From positions 25,891,501 to 25,955,500 of the forward strand of contig CP142455.1 in assembly GCA_038049695.1 (NCBI GenBank): a stretch of DNA of 64,000 bases. The letters run 5' to 3'. Source of the stretch: Cinnamomum chago (lineage: Eukaryota > Streptophyta > Magnoliopsida > Laurales > Lauraceae). A model generated the notes under the pieces. It had not been told where the DNA came from. It did not search any database and saw nothing but the letters and a program-made list of their open reading frames with translations. Position 1 is the stretch's first letter; each line of letters starts with the position of its first letter. The position numbers and the translations under genes were made by a program. Of the stretch, positions 38,565 to 51,431 are shown one piece after another.

Positions 38565-41135
38565 TGAGGATCGCACGGCAGTGAGATATGATTGGACAAA
38601 GTCCGTCCCATCCATTTAGATCTTAGCTCCCGACCTCGGGAGTAACCCGAAGAGGTCAAGAGCTAGGGGGCAATTGTGTGGGGTCGTTTGGTAATCACAG
38701 ATTTATGTGGGGCCGCTCCCCGATTTCGGACTATCCCCTAGTCTCAGTGTTCCCTAGATCGGCAACAGCACCATCTCGGGGAGATCATGAAGCGCATCTC
38801 GGCGGACATGTTCATGAACATCCACCTCGGTCTCGGCCTCAACCTGATCTCGGCCTGCTGTCATTCGGTCATAAATGCAGCCATAAATGCGCTGCCGCGA
38901 CGAGGACGGCGAACTGACAAGCAGAGTGGGCGCCGGACCTAGATAAGGAGCACGCCTTATCTCAAGGTCACGTCCATAGGCATAGGATGATGATTCAATG
39001 GGACATCCCCTTTTTACCTACCCCCACTCAGAAGAGAAGGGTACATGCTGATGGGACTTCTGCCTCTCCCCGGGACCATTCCGATGATTACACTCACGTC
39101 TATATATATTGCATGGAGGACAACCATAAGGGGTACGCACGATAACTCCCTCCCACTCTTCTCCTTCTTCATATTCCTCTCAGTTACCACACTAACTTGA
39201 GCATCGGAGTACCTTCGGCTGCCTACGGCCAGGGGCTCTGACTTGTATTCCCTTCTTTCAGGTCATCAGAGGCGTGATCCTTTCCCCCACCTCCCCCAGA
39301 TCATCAAATCAAGAGCTTAACACTCTTTAACCAAGTCCGTAATTTTTAGGCACTTACAATATCTAAACAATTTTCCTCTCAAACATGGATTCTTCTCATC
39401 GCACATACGTGCCCTTAGATTTGTTTTGGTCTTCTTTTGAGATCTCTAGTCTCCTATTTCATATTGCATTGTGCTTTGGCATTTTTCTTAGGGAACATTT
39501 GTGCAGCCATTTGTCGTGTACAAGTTATCATTTCTTTCTACAAATGCTCACACGATGCCCTTTCTTTTTCCTCGACATAGAGGATTCTCCTTTCCGATCG
39601 GGTCGGACTTCTATTTCTACGGAAAATCTGGCCGCTTTTATTCCTCTACGAAACCCAGTGAAATCGAGCGAAGAAGCTAAAACCCTAAGTTGGTGTTATT
39701 TCCCCCTCCCCCTTTCTCTGGAGCTGCGGTGGCAAAACCTTCTCTTTCTCTCTGTGAAGAAGACGACACAAAGTTCCGGTATGAGATTTGTTCTCTCTAA
39801 ATCTTATTTCTTCTCAGCTTCCTCTCTCCATCTCTCTATGATTCGTCTCTTCCAAATCTCTCTCTCTCTCTCTAACTTCATGGGCGTGTTTCCTCTCTTA
39901 GCACTAAAAGCAGTTGTTTTAATGGGTGCCGTCTTTTTGTTTTTGGCTAGGGTTTGGTCTTTCTTTTTATGATTTGGGGTTGGTAGTTTGGATTGTTTCT
40001 TGTTCATATTTTTGCATATTGTCAATTGATTTAGCTTAAGCCCAAAGTCCCAATTGAAATTCAAAAAGATTGATTTTTTTTCTTTTAATATATTAGGACA
40101 GGATAGATAAATGCTTGCAGTAACATACATGAACGCATTAATCTAATGAAATGATCTTTGTTGGCTAAAAGTTTATAAAAGCTACTTCAGACCATTCCTT
40201 GCCAAGGGTGGACCTTCATGTGGTGGGTTGCCAAGAAATCTAGTAGCTTTCACCCTGTGGAAGCTCTGAGCTGGGTTGAGCTTGCATTGCAATTGTGTTC
40301 ATCCATCTATACAGGATATAGGAAGAACTGATTCAATGCCTTGAAAGTTGTTATGCAAACAAATGGTATCCATCGATAAGGCTCTATGTCTTGCTCTTGC
40401 TCATCACTGTTGGGGTGCCTGACACAATTCTGATGAGATATAGGGTTGCAATGGTGCAATCGATTGGGAATTATAGAGGTCTTCCAACGGCCTCAACTAT
40501 CCAAGGGCAATTCCAGCCTGCTTGTACAAAGAAAATCACAGATCACATCATGACCATCATTGTGATATTGTTTTGTTTGTTTCAACTTTCATGTTTCTTT
40601 TGAAATCATCTGATGGTACATTTTGATTGAAAAGCCTACTGCTGATCTAACATTGAGTATGTCTACATGGGCAGTATCTAGTATAATTGTTATGTGAAGA
40701 CATTGTATATCCTGGGTATTTTCTGCTATGAAAATTGTAAAGAATCGATTGCACGATCAAATAGAAGATGAGTGGATGTATAATTGACTGCCTGTATATA
40801 TCGAAAAAGATATATTTAATAGCATAGATGATGAGACAATCATGCAACGGTTTCAAAACATGCAAAGGTAAGGGAAGAAAGGGAAAGGGGCGTCCCCTTT
40901 TACAGAGGAACGCCCCTCTTAATTACCACACACGCGAAGCAGCCCTTCACCACGCGTCGCTTCGATCCCGGTGAACAGCCAGACAGAAGGTTACGCGTGG
41001 CAGCGACGGTCCGTCTCTCACCATGCCTCTAGTACGGCATTTATCATCTCGAGCATACTAAACGACATCCGCGTGCCCACCTTGGCGGAGCAATTATGAT
41101 ACCATATTTATTGCCTAGGGCAGAGGGCGTCATGA
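38565..41135 (+). repeat. Array unit 16
   Basis: A near copy of unit 14, sharing all its diagnostic changes (near 40337-40455). It forms the first half of the second copy of a two-unit block. Confidence 0.95.
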
Positions 41136-43704
41136 TGAGGATCGCACGGCAGTGAGATATGATTGGACAAAGTCCGTCCAATCCATTTAGATCTTAGCTC
41201 CCGACCTCGGGAGTAACCCGAAGAGGTCAAGAGCTAGGGGGCAATTGTGTGGGGTCGTTTGGTAATCACAGATTTATGTGGGGCCGCTCCCCGATTTCGG
41301 ACTATCCCCTAGTCTCAGTGTTCCCTAGATCGGCAACAGCACCATCTCGGGGAGATCATGAAGCGCATCTGGGCGGACATGTTCATGAACATCCACCTCG
41401 GTCTCGGCCTCAACCTGATCTCGGCCTGCTGTCATTCGGTCATAAATGCAGCCATAAATGCGCTGCCGCGACGAGGACGGCGAATTGACAAGTAGAGTGG
41501 GCGCCGGACCTAGATAAGGAGCACGCCTTATCTCAAGGTCACGTCCATAGGCATAGGATGATGATTCAATGGGACATCCCCTTTTTACCTACCCCCACTC
41601 AGAAGAGAAGGGTACATGCTGATGGGACTTCTGCCTCTCCCCGGGACCATTCCGATGATTACACTCACGTCTATATATATTGCATGGAGGACAACCATAA
41701 GGGGTACGCACGATAACTCCCTCCCACTCTTCTCCTTCTTCATATTCCTCTCAGTTACCACACTAACTTGAGCATCGGAGTTCCTTCGGCTGCCTACGGC
41801 CAGGGGCTCTGACTTGTATTCCCTTCTTTCAGGTCATCAGAGGCGTGATCCTTTCCCCCACCTCCCCCAGATCATCAAATCAAGAGCTTAACACTCTTTA
41901 ACCAAGTCCGTAATTTTTAGGCACTTACAATATCTAAACAATTTTCCTCTCAAACATGGATTCTTCTCATCGCACATACGTGCCCTTAGATTTGTTTTGG
42001 TCTTCTTTTGAGATCTCTAGTCTCCTATTTCATATTGCATTGTGCTTTGGCATTTTTCTTAGGGAACATTTGTGCAGCCATTTGTCGTGTACAAGTTATC
42101 ATTTCTTTCTACAAATGCTCACACGATGCCCTTTCTTTTTCCTCGACATAGAGGATTCTCCTTTCCGATCGGGTCGGACTTCTATTTCTACGGAAAATCT
42201 GGCCGCTTTTATTCCTCTACGAAACCCAGTGAAATCGAGCGAAGAAGCTAAAACCCTAAGTTGGTGTTATTTCCCCCTCCCCCTTTCTCTGGAGCTGCGG
42301 TGGCAAAACCTTCTCTTTCTCTCTGTGAAGAAGACGACACAAAGTTCCGGTATGAGATTTGTTCTCTCTAAATCTTATTTCTTCTCAGCTTCCTCTCTCC
42401 ATCTCTCTATGATTCGTCTCTTCCAAATCTCTCTCTCTCTCTAACTTCATGGGCGTGTTTCCTCTCTTAGCACTAAAAGCAGTTGTTTTAATGGGTGCCG
42501 TCTTTTTGTTTTTGGCTAGGGTTTGGTCTTTCTTTTTATGATTTGGGGTTGGTAGTTTGGATTGTTTCTTGTTCATATTTTTGCATATTGTCAATTGATT
42601 CAGCTTAAGCCCAAAGTCCCAATTGAAATTCAAAAAGATTGAATTTTTTTCTTTTAATATATTAGGACAGGATAGATAAATGCTTGCAGTAACATACATG
42701 AACGCATTAATCTAATGAAATGATCTTTGTTGGCTAAAAGTTTATAAAAGCTACTTCAGACCATTCCTTGCCAAGGGTGGACCTTCATGTGGTGGGTTGC
42801 CAAGAAATCTAGTAGCTTTCACCCTGTGGAAGCTCTGAGCTGGGTTGAGCTTGCATTGCAATTGTGTTCATCCATCTATACAGGATATAGGAAGAACTGA
42901 TTCAATGCCTAGAAAGTTGTTATGCAAACAATTGGTATCCATCGATAAGGCTCTATGTCTTGCTCTTGCTCATCACTGTTGGGGTGCCTGACACAATTCT
43001 GATGAGATATAGGGTTGCAATGGCGCAATCGATTGAGAATTATAGAGGTCTTCCAACGGCCTCAACTATCCAAGGGCAATTCCAGCCTGCTTGTACAAAG
43101 AAAATCACAGATCACATCATGACCATCATTGTGATATTGTTTTGTTTGTTTCAACTTTCATGTTTCTTTTGAAATCATCTGATGGTACATTTTGATTGAA
43201 AAGCCTACTGCTGATCTAACATTGAGTATGTCTACATGGGCAGTATCTAGTATAATTGTTATGTGAAGACATTGTATATCCTGGGTATTTTCTGCTATGA
43301 AAATTGTAAAGAATCGATTGCACGATCAAATAGAAGATGAGTGGATGTATAATTGACAGCCTGTATATATCGAAAAAGATATATTTAATAGCATAGATGA
43401 TGAGACAATCATGCAACGGTTTCAAAACATGCAAAGGTAAGGGAAGAAAGGGAAAGGGGCGTCCCCTTTTACAGAGGAACGCCCCTCTTAATTACCACAC
43501 ACGCGAAGCAGCCCTTCACCACGCGTCGCTTCGATCCCGGTGAACAGCCAGACAGAAGGTTACGCGTGGCAGCGACGGTCCGTCTCTCACCATGCCTCTA
43601 GTACGGCATTTATCATCTCGAGCATACTAAACGACATCCGCGTGCCCACCTTGGCGGAGCAATTATGATACCATATTTATTGCCTAGGGCAGAGGGCGTC
43701 ATGA
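41136..43704 (+). repeat. Array unit 17
   Basis: A near copy of unit 15. It has since lost one CT from the intron-1 CT tract (near 42430-42442) and gained ATTGACAGCC near 43355. The 2-bp loss breaks the long frames on both strands, so this period is 2,569 bp. Confidence 0.95.
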
Positions 43705-46287
43705 TGAGGATCGCACGGCAGTGAGATATGATTGGACAAAGTCCGTCCCATCCATTTAGATCTTAGCTCCCGACCTCGGGAGTAACCCGAAGAGGTCAAG
43801 AGCTAGGGGGCAATTGTGTGGGGTCGTTTGGTAATCACAGATTTATGTGGGGCCGCTCCCCGATTTCGGACTATCCCCTAGTCTCAGTGTTCCCTAGATC
43901 GGCAACAGCACCATCTCGGGGAGATCATGAAGCGCATCTCGGCGGACATGTTCATGAACATCCACCTCGGTCTCGGCCTCAACCTGATCTCGGCCTGCAG
44001 TCATTCGGTCATAAATGCAGCCATAAATGCGCTGCCGCGACGAGGACGGCGAACTGACAAGCAGAGTGGGCGCCGGACCTAGATAAGGAGCACGCCTTAT
44101 CTCAAGGTCACGTCCATAGGCATAGGATGATGATTCAATGGGACATCCCCTTTTTACCTACCCCCACTCAGAAGAGAAGGGTACATGCTGATGGGACTTC
44201 TGCCTCTCCCCGGGACCATTCCGATGATTACACTCACGTCTATATATACTGCATGGAGGACAACCATAAGGAGTACGCACGATAACTCCCTCCCACTCTT
44301 CTCCTTCTTCATATTCCTCTCAGTTACCACACTAACTTGAGCATCGGAGTACCTTCGGCTGCCTACGGCCAGGGGCTCTGACTTGTATTCCCTTCTTTCA
44401 GGTCATCAGAGGCGTGATCCTTTCCCCCATCTCCCCCAGATCAACAAATCAAGAGCTTAACTCTCTTTAACCAAGTCCGTAATTTATAGGCACTTACAAT
44501 ATGTAAACAATTTTCCTCTCAAACATAGATTTTTCTCATCGCACATACGTGCCCTTAGATTTGTTTTGGTCTTCTTTTGAGATCTCTAGTCTCCTATTTC
44601 ATATTGCATTGTGCTTTGGCATTTTTCTTAGGGAAATTTGTGCAGCCATTTGTCGTGTACAAGTTATCATTTCTTTCTACAAATGCCCACACGATGCCCT
44701 TTCTTTTTCCTCGACATTGAGGATTCTTCTTTCCGATCGGGTCGGACTTCTATTTCTACGGAAAATCTGGCCGCTTTTATTCCTCTACGAAACCCAGTGA
44801 AATCGAGCGAAGAAGCTAAAACCCTAAGTTGGTGTTATTTCCCCCTCCCCCTTTCTCTGGAGCTGCGGTGGCAAAACCTTCTCTATCTCTCTGTGAAGAA
44901 GACGACACAAAGTTCCGGTATGAGATTTGTTCTCTCTAAATCTTATTTCTTCTCAGCTTCCTCTCTCCATCTCTCTATGATTCGTCTCTTCCAAATCTCT
45001 CTCTCTCTCTCTAACTTCGTGGGCGTGTTTCCTCTCTTAGCACTAAAAGCAGTTGTTTTAATGGGTGCCGTCTTTTTGTTTTTGGCTAGGGTTTGGTCTT
45101 TCTTTTTATGATTTGGGGTTGGTAGTTTGGATTGTTTCTTGTTCATATTTTTGCATATTGTCAATTGATTTAGCTTAAGCCCAAAGTCTCAATTGAAATT
45201 CAAAAAGATTGATTTTTTTTCTTTTAATATATTAGGACAGGATAGATAAATGCTTGCAGTAACATACATGAACGCATTAATCTAATGAAATGATCTTTGT
45301 TGGCTAAAAGTTTATAAAAGCTACTTCAGACCATTCCTTGCCAAGGGTGGACCTTCATGTGGTGGGTTGCCAAGAAATCTAGTATCTTTCACCCTGTGGA
45401 AGCTCTGAGCTGGGTTGAGCTTGCATTGCAATTGTGTTCATCCATCTATACAGGATATAGGAAGAACTGATTCAATGCCTAGAAAGTTGTTATGCAAACA
45501 ATTGGTATCCATCGATAAGGCTCTATGTCTTGCTCTTGCTCTTGCTCTTGCTCATCACTGTTGGGGGTGCCTGACACAATTCTGATGAGATATAGGGTTG
45601 CAATGGCGCAATCGATTGGGAATTATAGAGGTCTTCCAACGGCCTCAACTATTCAAGGGCAATTCCAGCCTGCTTGTACAAAGAAAATCACAGATCACAT
45701 CATGACCATCATTGTGATATTGTTTTGTTTGTTTCAACTTTCATGTTTCTTTTGAAATCATCTGATGGTACATTTTGATTGAAAAGCCTACTGCTGATCT
45801 AACATTGAGTATGTCTACATGGGCAGTATCTAGTATAATTGTTATGTGAAGACATTGTATATCCTGGGTATTTTCTGCTATGAAAATTGTAAAGAATCGA
45901 TTGCGCGATCAAAGAGAAGATGAGTGGATGTATAATTGACTGCCTCTATATATCGAAAAGGATATATTTAATAGCATAGATGATGAGACAATCATGCAAC
46001 GGTTTCAAAACATGCAAAGGTAAGGGAAGAAAGGGAAAGGGGCGTCCCCTTTTACAGAGGAACGCCCCTCTTAATTGCCACACACGCGAAGCAGCCCTTC
46101 ACCACGCGTCGCTTCGATCCCGGTGAACAGCCAGACAGAAGGTTACGCGTGGCAGCGACGGTCCGTCTCTCACCATGCCTCTAGTACGGCATTTATCATC
46201 TCGAGCATACTAAACGACATCCGCGTGCCCACCTTGGCGGAGCAATTATGATACCATATTTATTGCCTAGGGCAGAGGGCGTCATGA
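43705..46287 (+). repeat. Array unit 18 (most diverged unit)
   Basis: The most divergent unit. Private changes include GCCTGCAGTC (near 43996), TATACTGCATGG (near 44247), AAGGAGTACG, AATTTATAGG, ATATGTAAAC, CATAGATTTT (near 44525), TGCCCACACG and CATTGAGG. With unit 19 it shares a 1-bp loss (GGGAAATTTG, near 44634), an extra 12 bp of CTTGCT repeats near 45537, a fifth-G gain near 45562 and AGTATCTTTC. This period is 2,583 bp. Confidence 0.95.
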
Positions 46288-48860
46288 TGAGGATCGCACG
46301 GCAGTGAGATATGATTGGACAAAGTCCGTCCCATCCATTTAGATCTTAGCTCCCGACCTCGGGAGTAACCCGAAGAGGTCAAGAGCTAGGGGGCAATTGT
46401 GTGGGGTCGTTTGGTAATCACAGATTTATGTGGGGCCGCTCCCCGATTTCGGACTATCCCCTAGTCTCAGTGTTCCGTAGATCGGCAACAGCACCATCTC
46501 GGGGAGATCATGAAGCGCATCTCGGCGGACATGTTCATGAACATCCACCTCGGTCTCGGCCTCAACCTGATCTCGGGCTGCTGTCATTCGGTCATAAATG
46601 CAGCCATAAATGCGCTGCCGCGACGAGGACGGCGAACTGACAAGCAGAGTGGGCGCCGGACCTAGATAAGGAGCACGCCTTATCTCAAGGTCACGTCCAT
46701 AGGCATAGGATGATGATTCAATGGGACATCCCCTTTTTACCTACCCCCACTCAGAAGAGAAGGGTACATGCTGATGGGACTTCTGCCTCTCCCCGGGACC
46801 ATTCCGATGATTACACTCACGTCTATATATATTGCATGGAGGACAACCATAAGGGGTACGCACGATAACTCCCTCCCACTCTTCTCCTTCTTCATATTCC
46901 TCTCAGTTACCACACTAACTTGAGCATCGGAGTACCTACGGCCAGGGGCTCTGACTTGTATTCCCTTCTTTCAGGTCATCGGAGGCGTGATCCTTTCCCC
47001 CATCTCCCCCGGATCATCAAATCAAGAGCTTAACTCTCTTTAACCAAGTCCGTAATTTTTAGGCACTTACAATATCTAAACAATTTTCCTCTCAAACATG
47101 GATTCTTCTCATCGCACATACGTGCCCTTAGATTTGTTTTGGTCTTCTTTTGAGATCTCTAGTCTCCTATTTCATATTGCATTGTGCTTTGGCATTTTTC
47201 TTAGGGAAATTTGTGCAGCCATTTGTCGTGTACAAGTTATCATTTCTTTCTACAAATGCTCACACGATGCCCTTTCTTTTTCCTCGACATAGAGGATTCT
47301 CCTTTCCGATCGGGTCGGACTTCTATTTCTACGGAAAATCTGGCCGCTTTTATTCCTCTACGAAACCCAGTGAAATCGAGCGAAGAAGCTAAAACCCTAA
47401 GTTGGTGTTATTTCCCCCTCCCCCTTTCTCTGGAGCTGCGGTGGCAAAACCTTCTCTATCTCTCTGTGAAGAAGACGACACAAAGTTCCGGTATGAGATT
47501 TGTTCTCTCTAAATCTTATTTCTTCTCAGCTTCCTCTCTCCATCTCTCTATGATTCGTCTCTTCCAAATCTCTCTCTCTCTCTCTAACTTCGTGGGCGTG
47601 TTTCCTCTCTTAGCACTAAAAGCAGTTGTTTTAATGGGTGCCGTCTTTTTGTTTTTGGCTAGGGTTTGGTCTTTCTTTTTATGATTTGGGGTTGGTAGTT
47701 TGGATTGTTTCTTGTTCATATTTTTGCATATTGTCAATTGATTTAGCTTAAGCCCAAAGTCCCAATTGAAATTCAAAAAGATTGATTTTTTTTCTTTTAA
47801 TATATTAGGACAGGATAGATAAATGCTTGCAGTAACATACATGAACGCATTAATCTAATGAAATGATCTTTGTTGGCTAAAAGTTTATAAAAGCTACTTC
47901 AGACCATTCCTTGCCAAGGGTGGACCTTCATGTGGTGGGTTGCCAAGAAATCTAGTATCTTTCACCCTGTGGAAGCTCTGAGCTGGGTTGAGCTTGCATT
48001 GCAATTGTGTTCATCCATCTATACAGGATATAGGAAGAACTGATTCAATGCCTAGAAAGTTGTTATGCAAACAATTGGTATCCATCGATAAGGCTCTATG
48101 TCTTGCTCTTGCTCTTGCTCTTGCTCATCACTGTTGGGGGTGCCTGACACAATTCTGATGAGATATAGGGTTGCAATGGCGCAATCGATTGGGAATTATA
48201 GAGGTCTTCCAACGGCCTCAACTATCCAAGGGCAATTCCAGCCTGCTTGTACAAAGAAAATCACAGATCACATCATGACCATCATTGTGATATTGTTTTG
48301 TTTGTTTCAACTTTCATGTTTCTTTTGAAATTATCTGATGGTACATTTTGATTGAAAAGCCTACTGCTGATCTAACATTGAGTATGTCTACATGGGCAGT
48401 ATCTAGTATAATTGTTATGTGAAGACATTGTATATCCTGGGTATTTTCTGCTATGAAAATTGTAAAGAATCGATTGCGCGATCAAATAGAAGATGAGTGG
48501 ATGTATAATTGACTGCCTGTATATATCGAAAAAGATATATTTAATAGCATAGATGATGAGACAATCATGCAACGGTTTCAAAACATGCAAAGGTAAGGGA
48601 AGAAAGGGAAAGGGGCGTCCCCTTTTATAAAGGAACGCCCCTCTTAATTACCACACACGCGAAGCAGCCCTTCACCACGCGTCGCTTCGATCCCGGTGAA
48701 CTGCCAGACAGAAGGTTACGCGTGGCAGCGACGGTCCGTCTCTCACCATGCCTCTAGTACGGCATTTATCATCTCGAGCATACTAAACGACATCCGCGTG
48801 CCCACCTTGGCGGAGCAATTATGATACCATATTTATTGCCTAGGGCAGAGGGCGTCATGA
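46288..48860 (+). repeat. Array unit 19
   Basis: Has GTTCCGTAG (near 46474), GGGCTGCTG (near 46575), a 10-bp deletion giving GAGTACCTACGG (near 46930) and CATCGGAGG (near 46978). All four recur in unit 24. It also carries the CTTGCT expansion of unit 18. Confidence 0.95.
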
Positions 48861-51431
48861 TGAGGATCGCACGGCAGTGAGATATGATTGGACAAAGTCC
48901 GTCCCATCCATTTAGATCTTAGCTCCCGACCTCGGGAGTAACCCGAAGAGGTCAAGAGCTAGGGGGCAATTGTGTGGGGTCGTTTGGTAATCACAGATTT
49001 ATGTGGGGCCGCTCCCCGATTTCGGACTATCCCCTAGTCTCAGTGTTCCCTAGATCGGCAACAGCACCATCTCGGGGAGATCATGAAGCGCATCTCGGCG
49101 GATATGTTCATGAACATCCACCTCGGTCTCGGCCTCAACCTGATCTCGGCCTGCTGTCATTCGGTCATAAATGCAGCCATAAATGCGCTGCCGCGACGAG
49201 GACGGCGAACTGACAAGCAGAGTGGGCGCCGGACCTAGATAAGGAGCACGCCTTATCTCAAGGTCACGTCCATAGGCATAGGATGATGATTCAATGGGAC
49301 ATCCCCTTTTTACCTACCCCCACTCAGAAGAGAAGGGTACATGCTGATGGGACTTCTGCCTCTCCCCGGGACCATTCCGATGATTACACTCACGTCTATA
49401 TATATTGCATGGAGGACAACCATAAGGGGTACGCACGATAACTCCCTCCCACTCTTCTCCTTCTTCATATTCCTCTCAGTTACCACACTAACTTGAGCAT
49501 CGGAGTACCTTCGGCTGCCTACGGCCAGGGGCTCTGACTTGTATTCCCTTCTTTCAGGTCATCAGAGGCGTGATCCTTTCCCCCATCTCCCCCGGATCAT
49601 CAAATCAAGAGCTTAACTCTCTTTAACCAAGTCCGTAATTTTTAGGCACTTACAATAACTAAACAATTTTCCTCTCAAACATGGATTCTTCTCATCGCAC
49701 ATACGTGCCCTTAGATTTGTTTTGGTCTTCTTTTGAGATCTCTAGTCTCCTATTTCATATTGCATTGTGCTTTGGCATTTTTCTTAGGGAACATTTGTGC
49801 AGCCATTTGTCGTGTACAAGTTATCATTTCTTTCTACAAATGCTCACACGATGCCCTTTCTTTTTCCTCGACATAGAGGATTCTCCTTTCCGATCGGGTC
49901 GGACTTCTATTTCTACGGAAAATCTGGCCGCTTTTATTCCTCTACGAAACCCAGTGAAATCGAGCGAAGAAGCTAAAACCCTAAGTTGGTGTTATTTCCC
50001 CCTCCCCCTTTCTCTGGAGCTGCGGTGGCAAAACCTTCTCTATCTCTCTGTGAAGAAGACGACACAAAGTTCCGGTATGAGATTTGTTCTCTCTAAATCT
50101 TATTTCTTCTCAGCTTCCTCTCTCCATCTCTCTATGATTCGTCTCTTCCAAATCTCTCTCTCTCTCTCTAACTTCGTGGGCGTGTTTCCTCTCTTAGCAC
50201 TAAAAGCAGTTGTTTTAATGGGTGCCGTCTTTTTGTTTTTGGCTAGGGTTTGGTCTTTCTTTTTATGATTTGGGGTTGGTAGTTTGGATTGTTTCTTGTT
50301 CATATTTTTGCATATAGTCAATTGATTTAGCTTAAGCCCAAAGTCCCAATTGAAATTCAAAAAGATTGATTTTTTTTCTTTTAATATATTAGGATAGGAT
50401 AGATAAATGCTTGCAGTAACATACATGAACGCATTAATCTAATGAAATGATCTTTGTTGGCTAAAAGTTTATAAAAGCTACTTCAGACCATTCCTTGCCA
50501 AGGGTGGACCTTCATGTGGTGGGTTGCCAAGAAATCTAGTAGCTTTCACCCTGTGGAAGCTCTGAGCTGGGTTGAGCTTGCAATGCAATTGTGTTCATCC
50601 ATCTATACAGGATATAGGAAGAACTGATTCAATGCCTAGAAAGTTGTTATGCAAACAATTGGTATCCATCGATAAGGCTCTATGTCTTGCTCTTGCTCAT
50701 CACTGTTGGGGTGCCTGACACAATTCTGATGAGATATAGGGTTGCAATGGCGCAATCGATTGGGAATTATAGAGGTCTTCCAACGACCTCAACTATCCAT
50801 GGGCAATTCCAGCCTGCTTGTACAAAGAAAATCACAGATCACATCATGACCATCATTGTGATATTGTTTTGTTTGTTTCAACTTTCATGTTTCTTTTGAA
50901 ATCATCTGATGGTACATTTTGATTGAAAAGCCTACTGCTGATCTAACATTGAGTATGTCTACATGGGCAGTATCTAGTATAATTGTTATGTGAAGACATT
51001 GTATATCCTGGGTATTTTCTGCTATGAAAATTGTAAAGAATCGATTGCGCGATCAAATAGAAGATGAGTGGATGTATAATTGACTGCCTGTATATATCGA
51101 AAAAGATATATTTAATAGCATAGATGATGAGACAATCATGCAACGGTTTCAAAACATGCAAAGGTAAGGGAAGAAAGGGAAAGGGGCGTCCCCTTTTACA
51201 GAGGAACGCCCCTCTTAATTACCACACACGCGAAGCAGCCCTTCACCACGCGTCGCTTCGATCCCGGTGAACAGCCAGACAGAAGGTTACGCGTGGCAGC
51301 GACGGTCCGTCTGTCACCATGCCTCTAGTACGGCATTTATCATCTCGAGCATACTAAACGACATCCGCGTGCCCACCTTGGCGGAGCAATTATGATACCA
51401 TATTTATTGCCTAGGGCAGAGGGCGTCATGA
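48861..51431 (+). repeat. Array unit 20
   Basis: First unit of the CAACGACCTC and ATCCATGGGC group (units 20-23, near 50785-50800). CAATAACTAAAC near 49656 is shared with unit 22. Private changes are GCGGATATG near 49098 and CATATAGTC near 50310. Confidence 0.95.
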
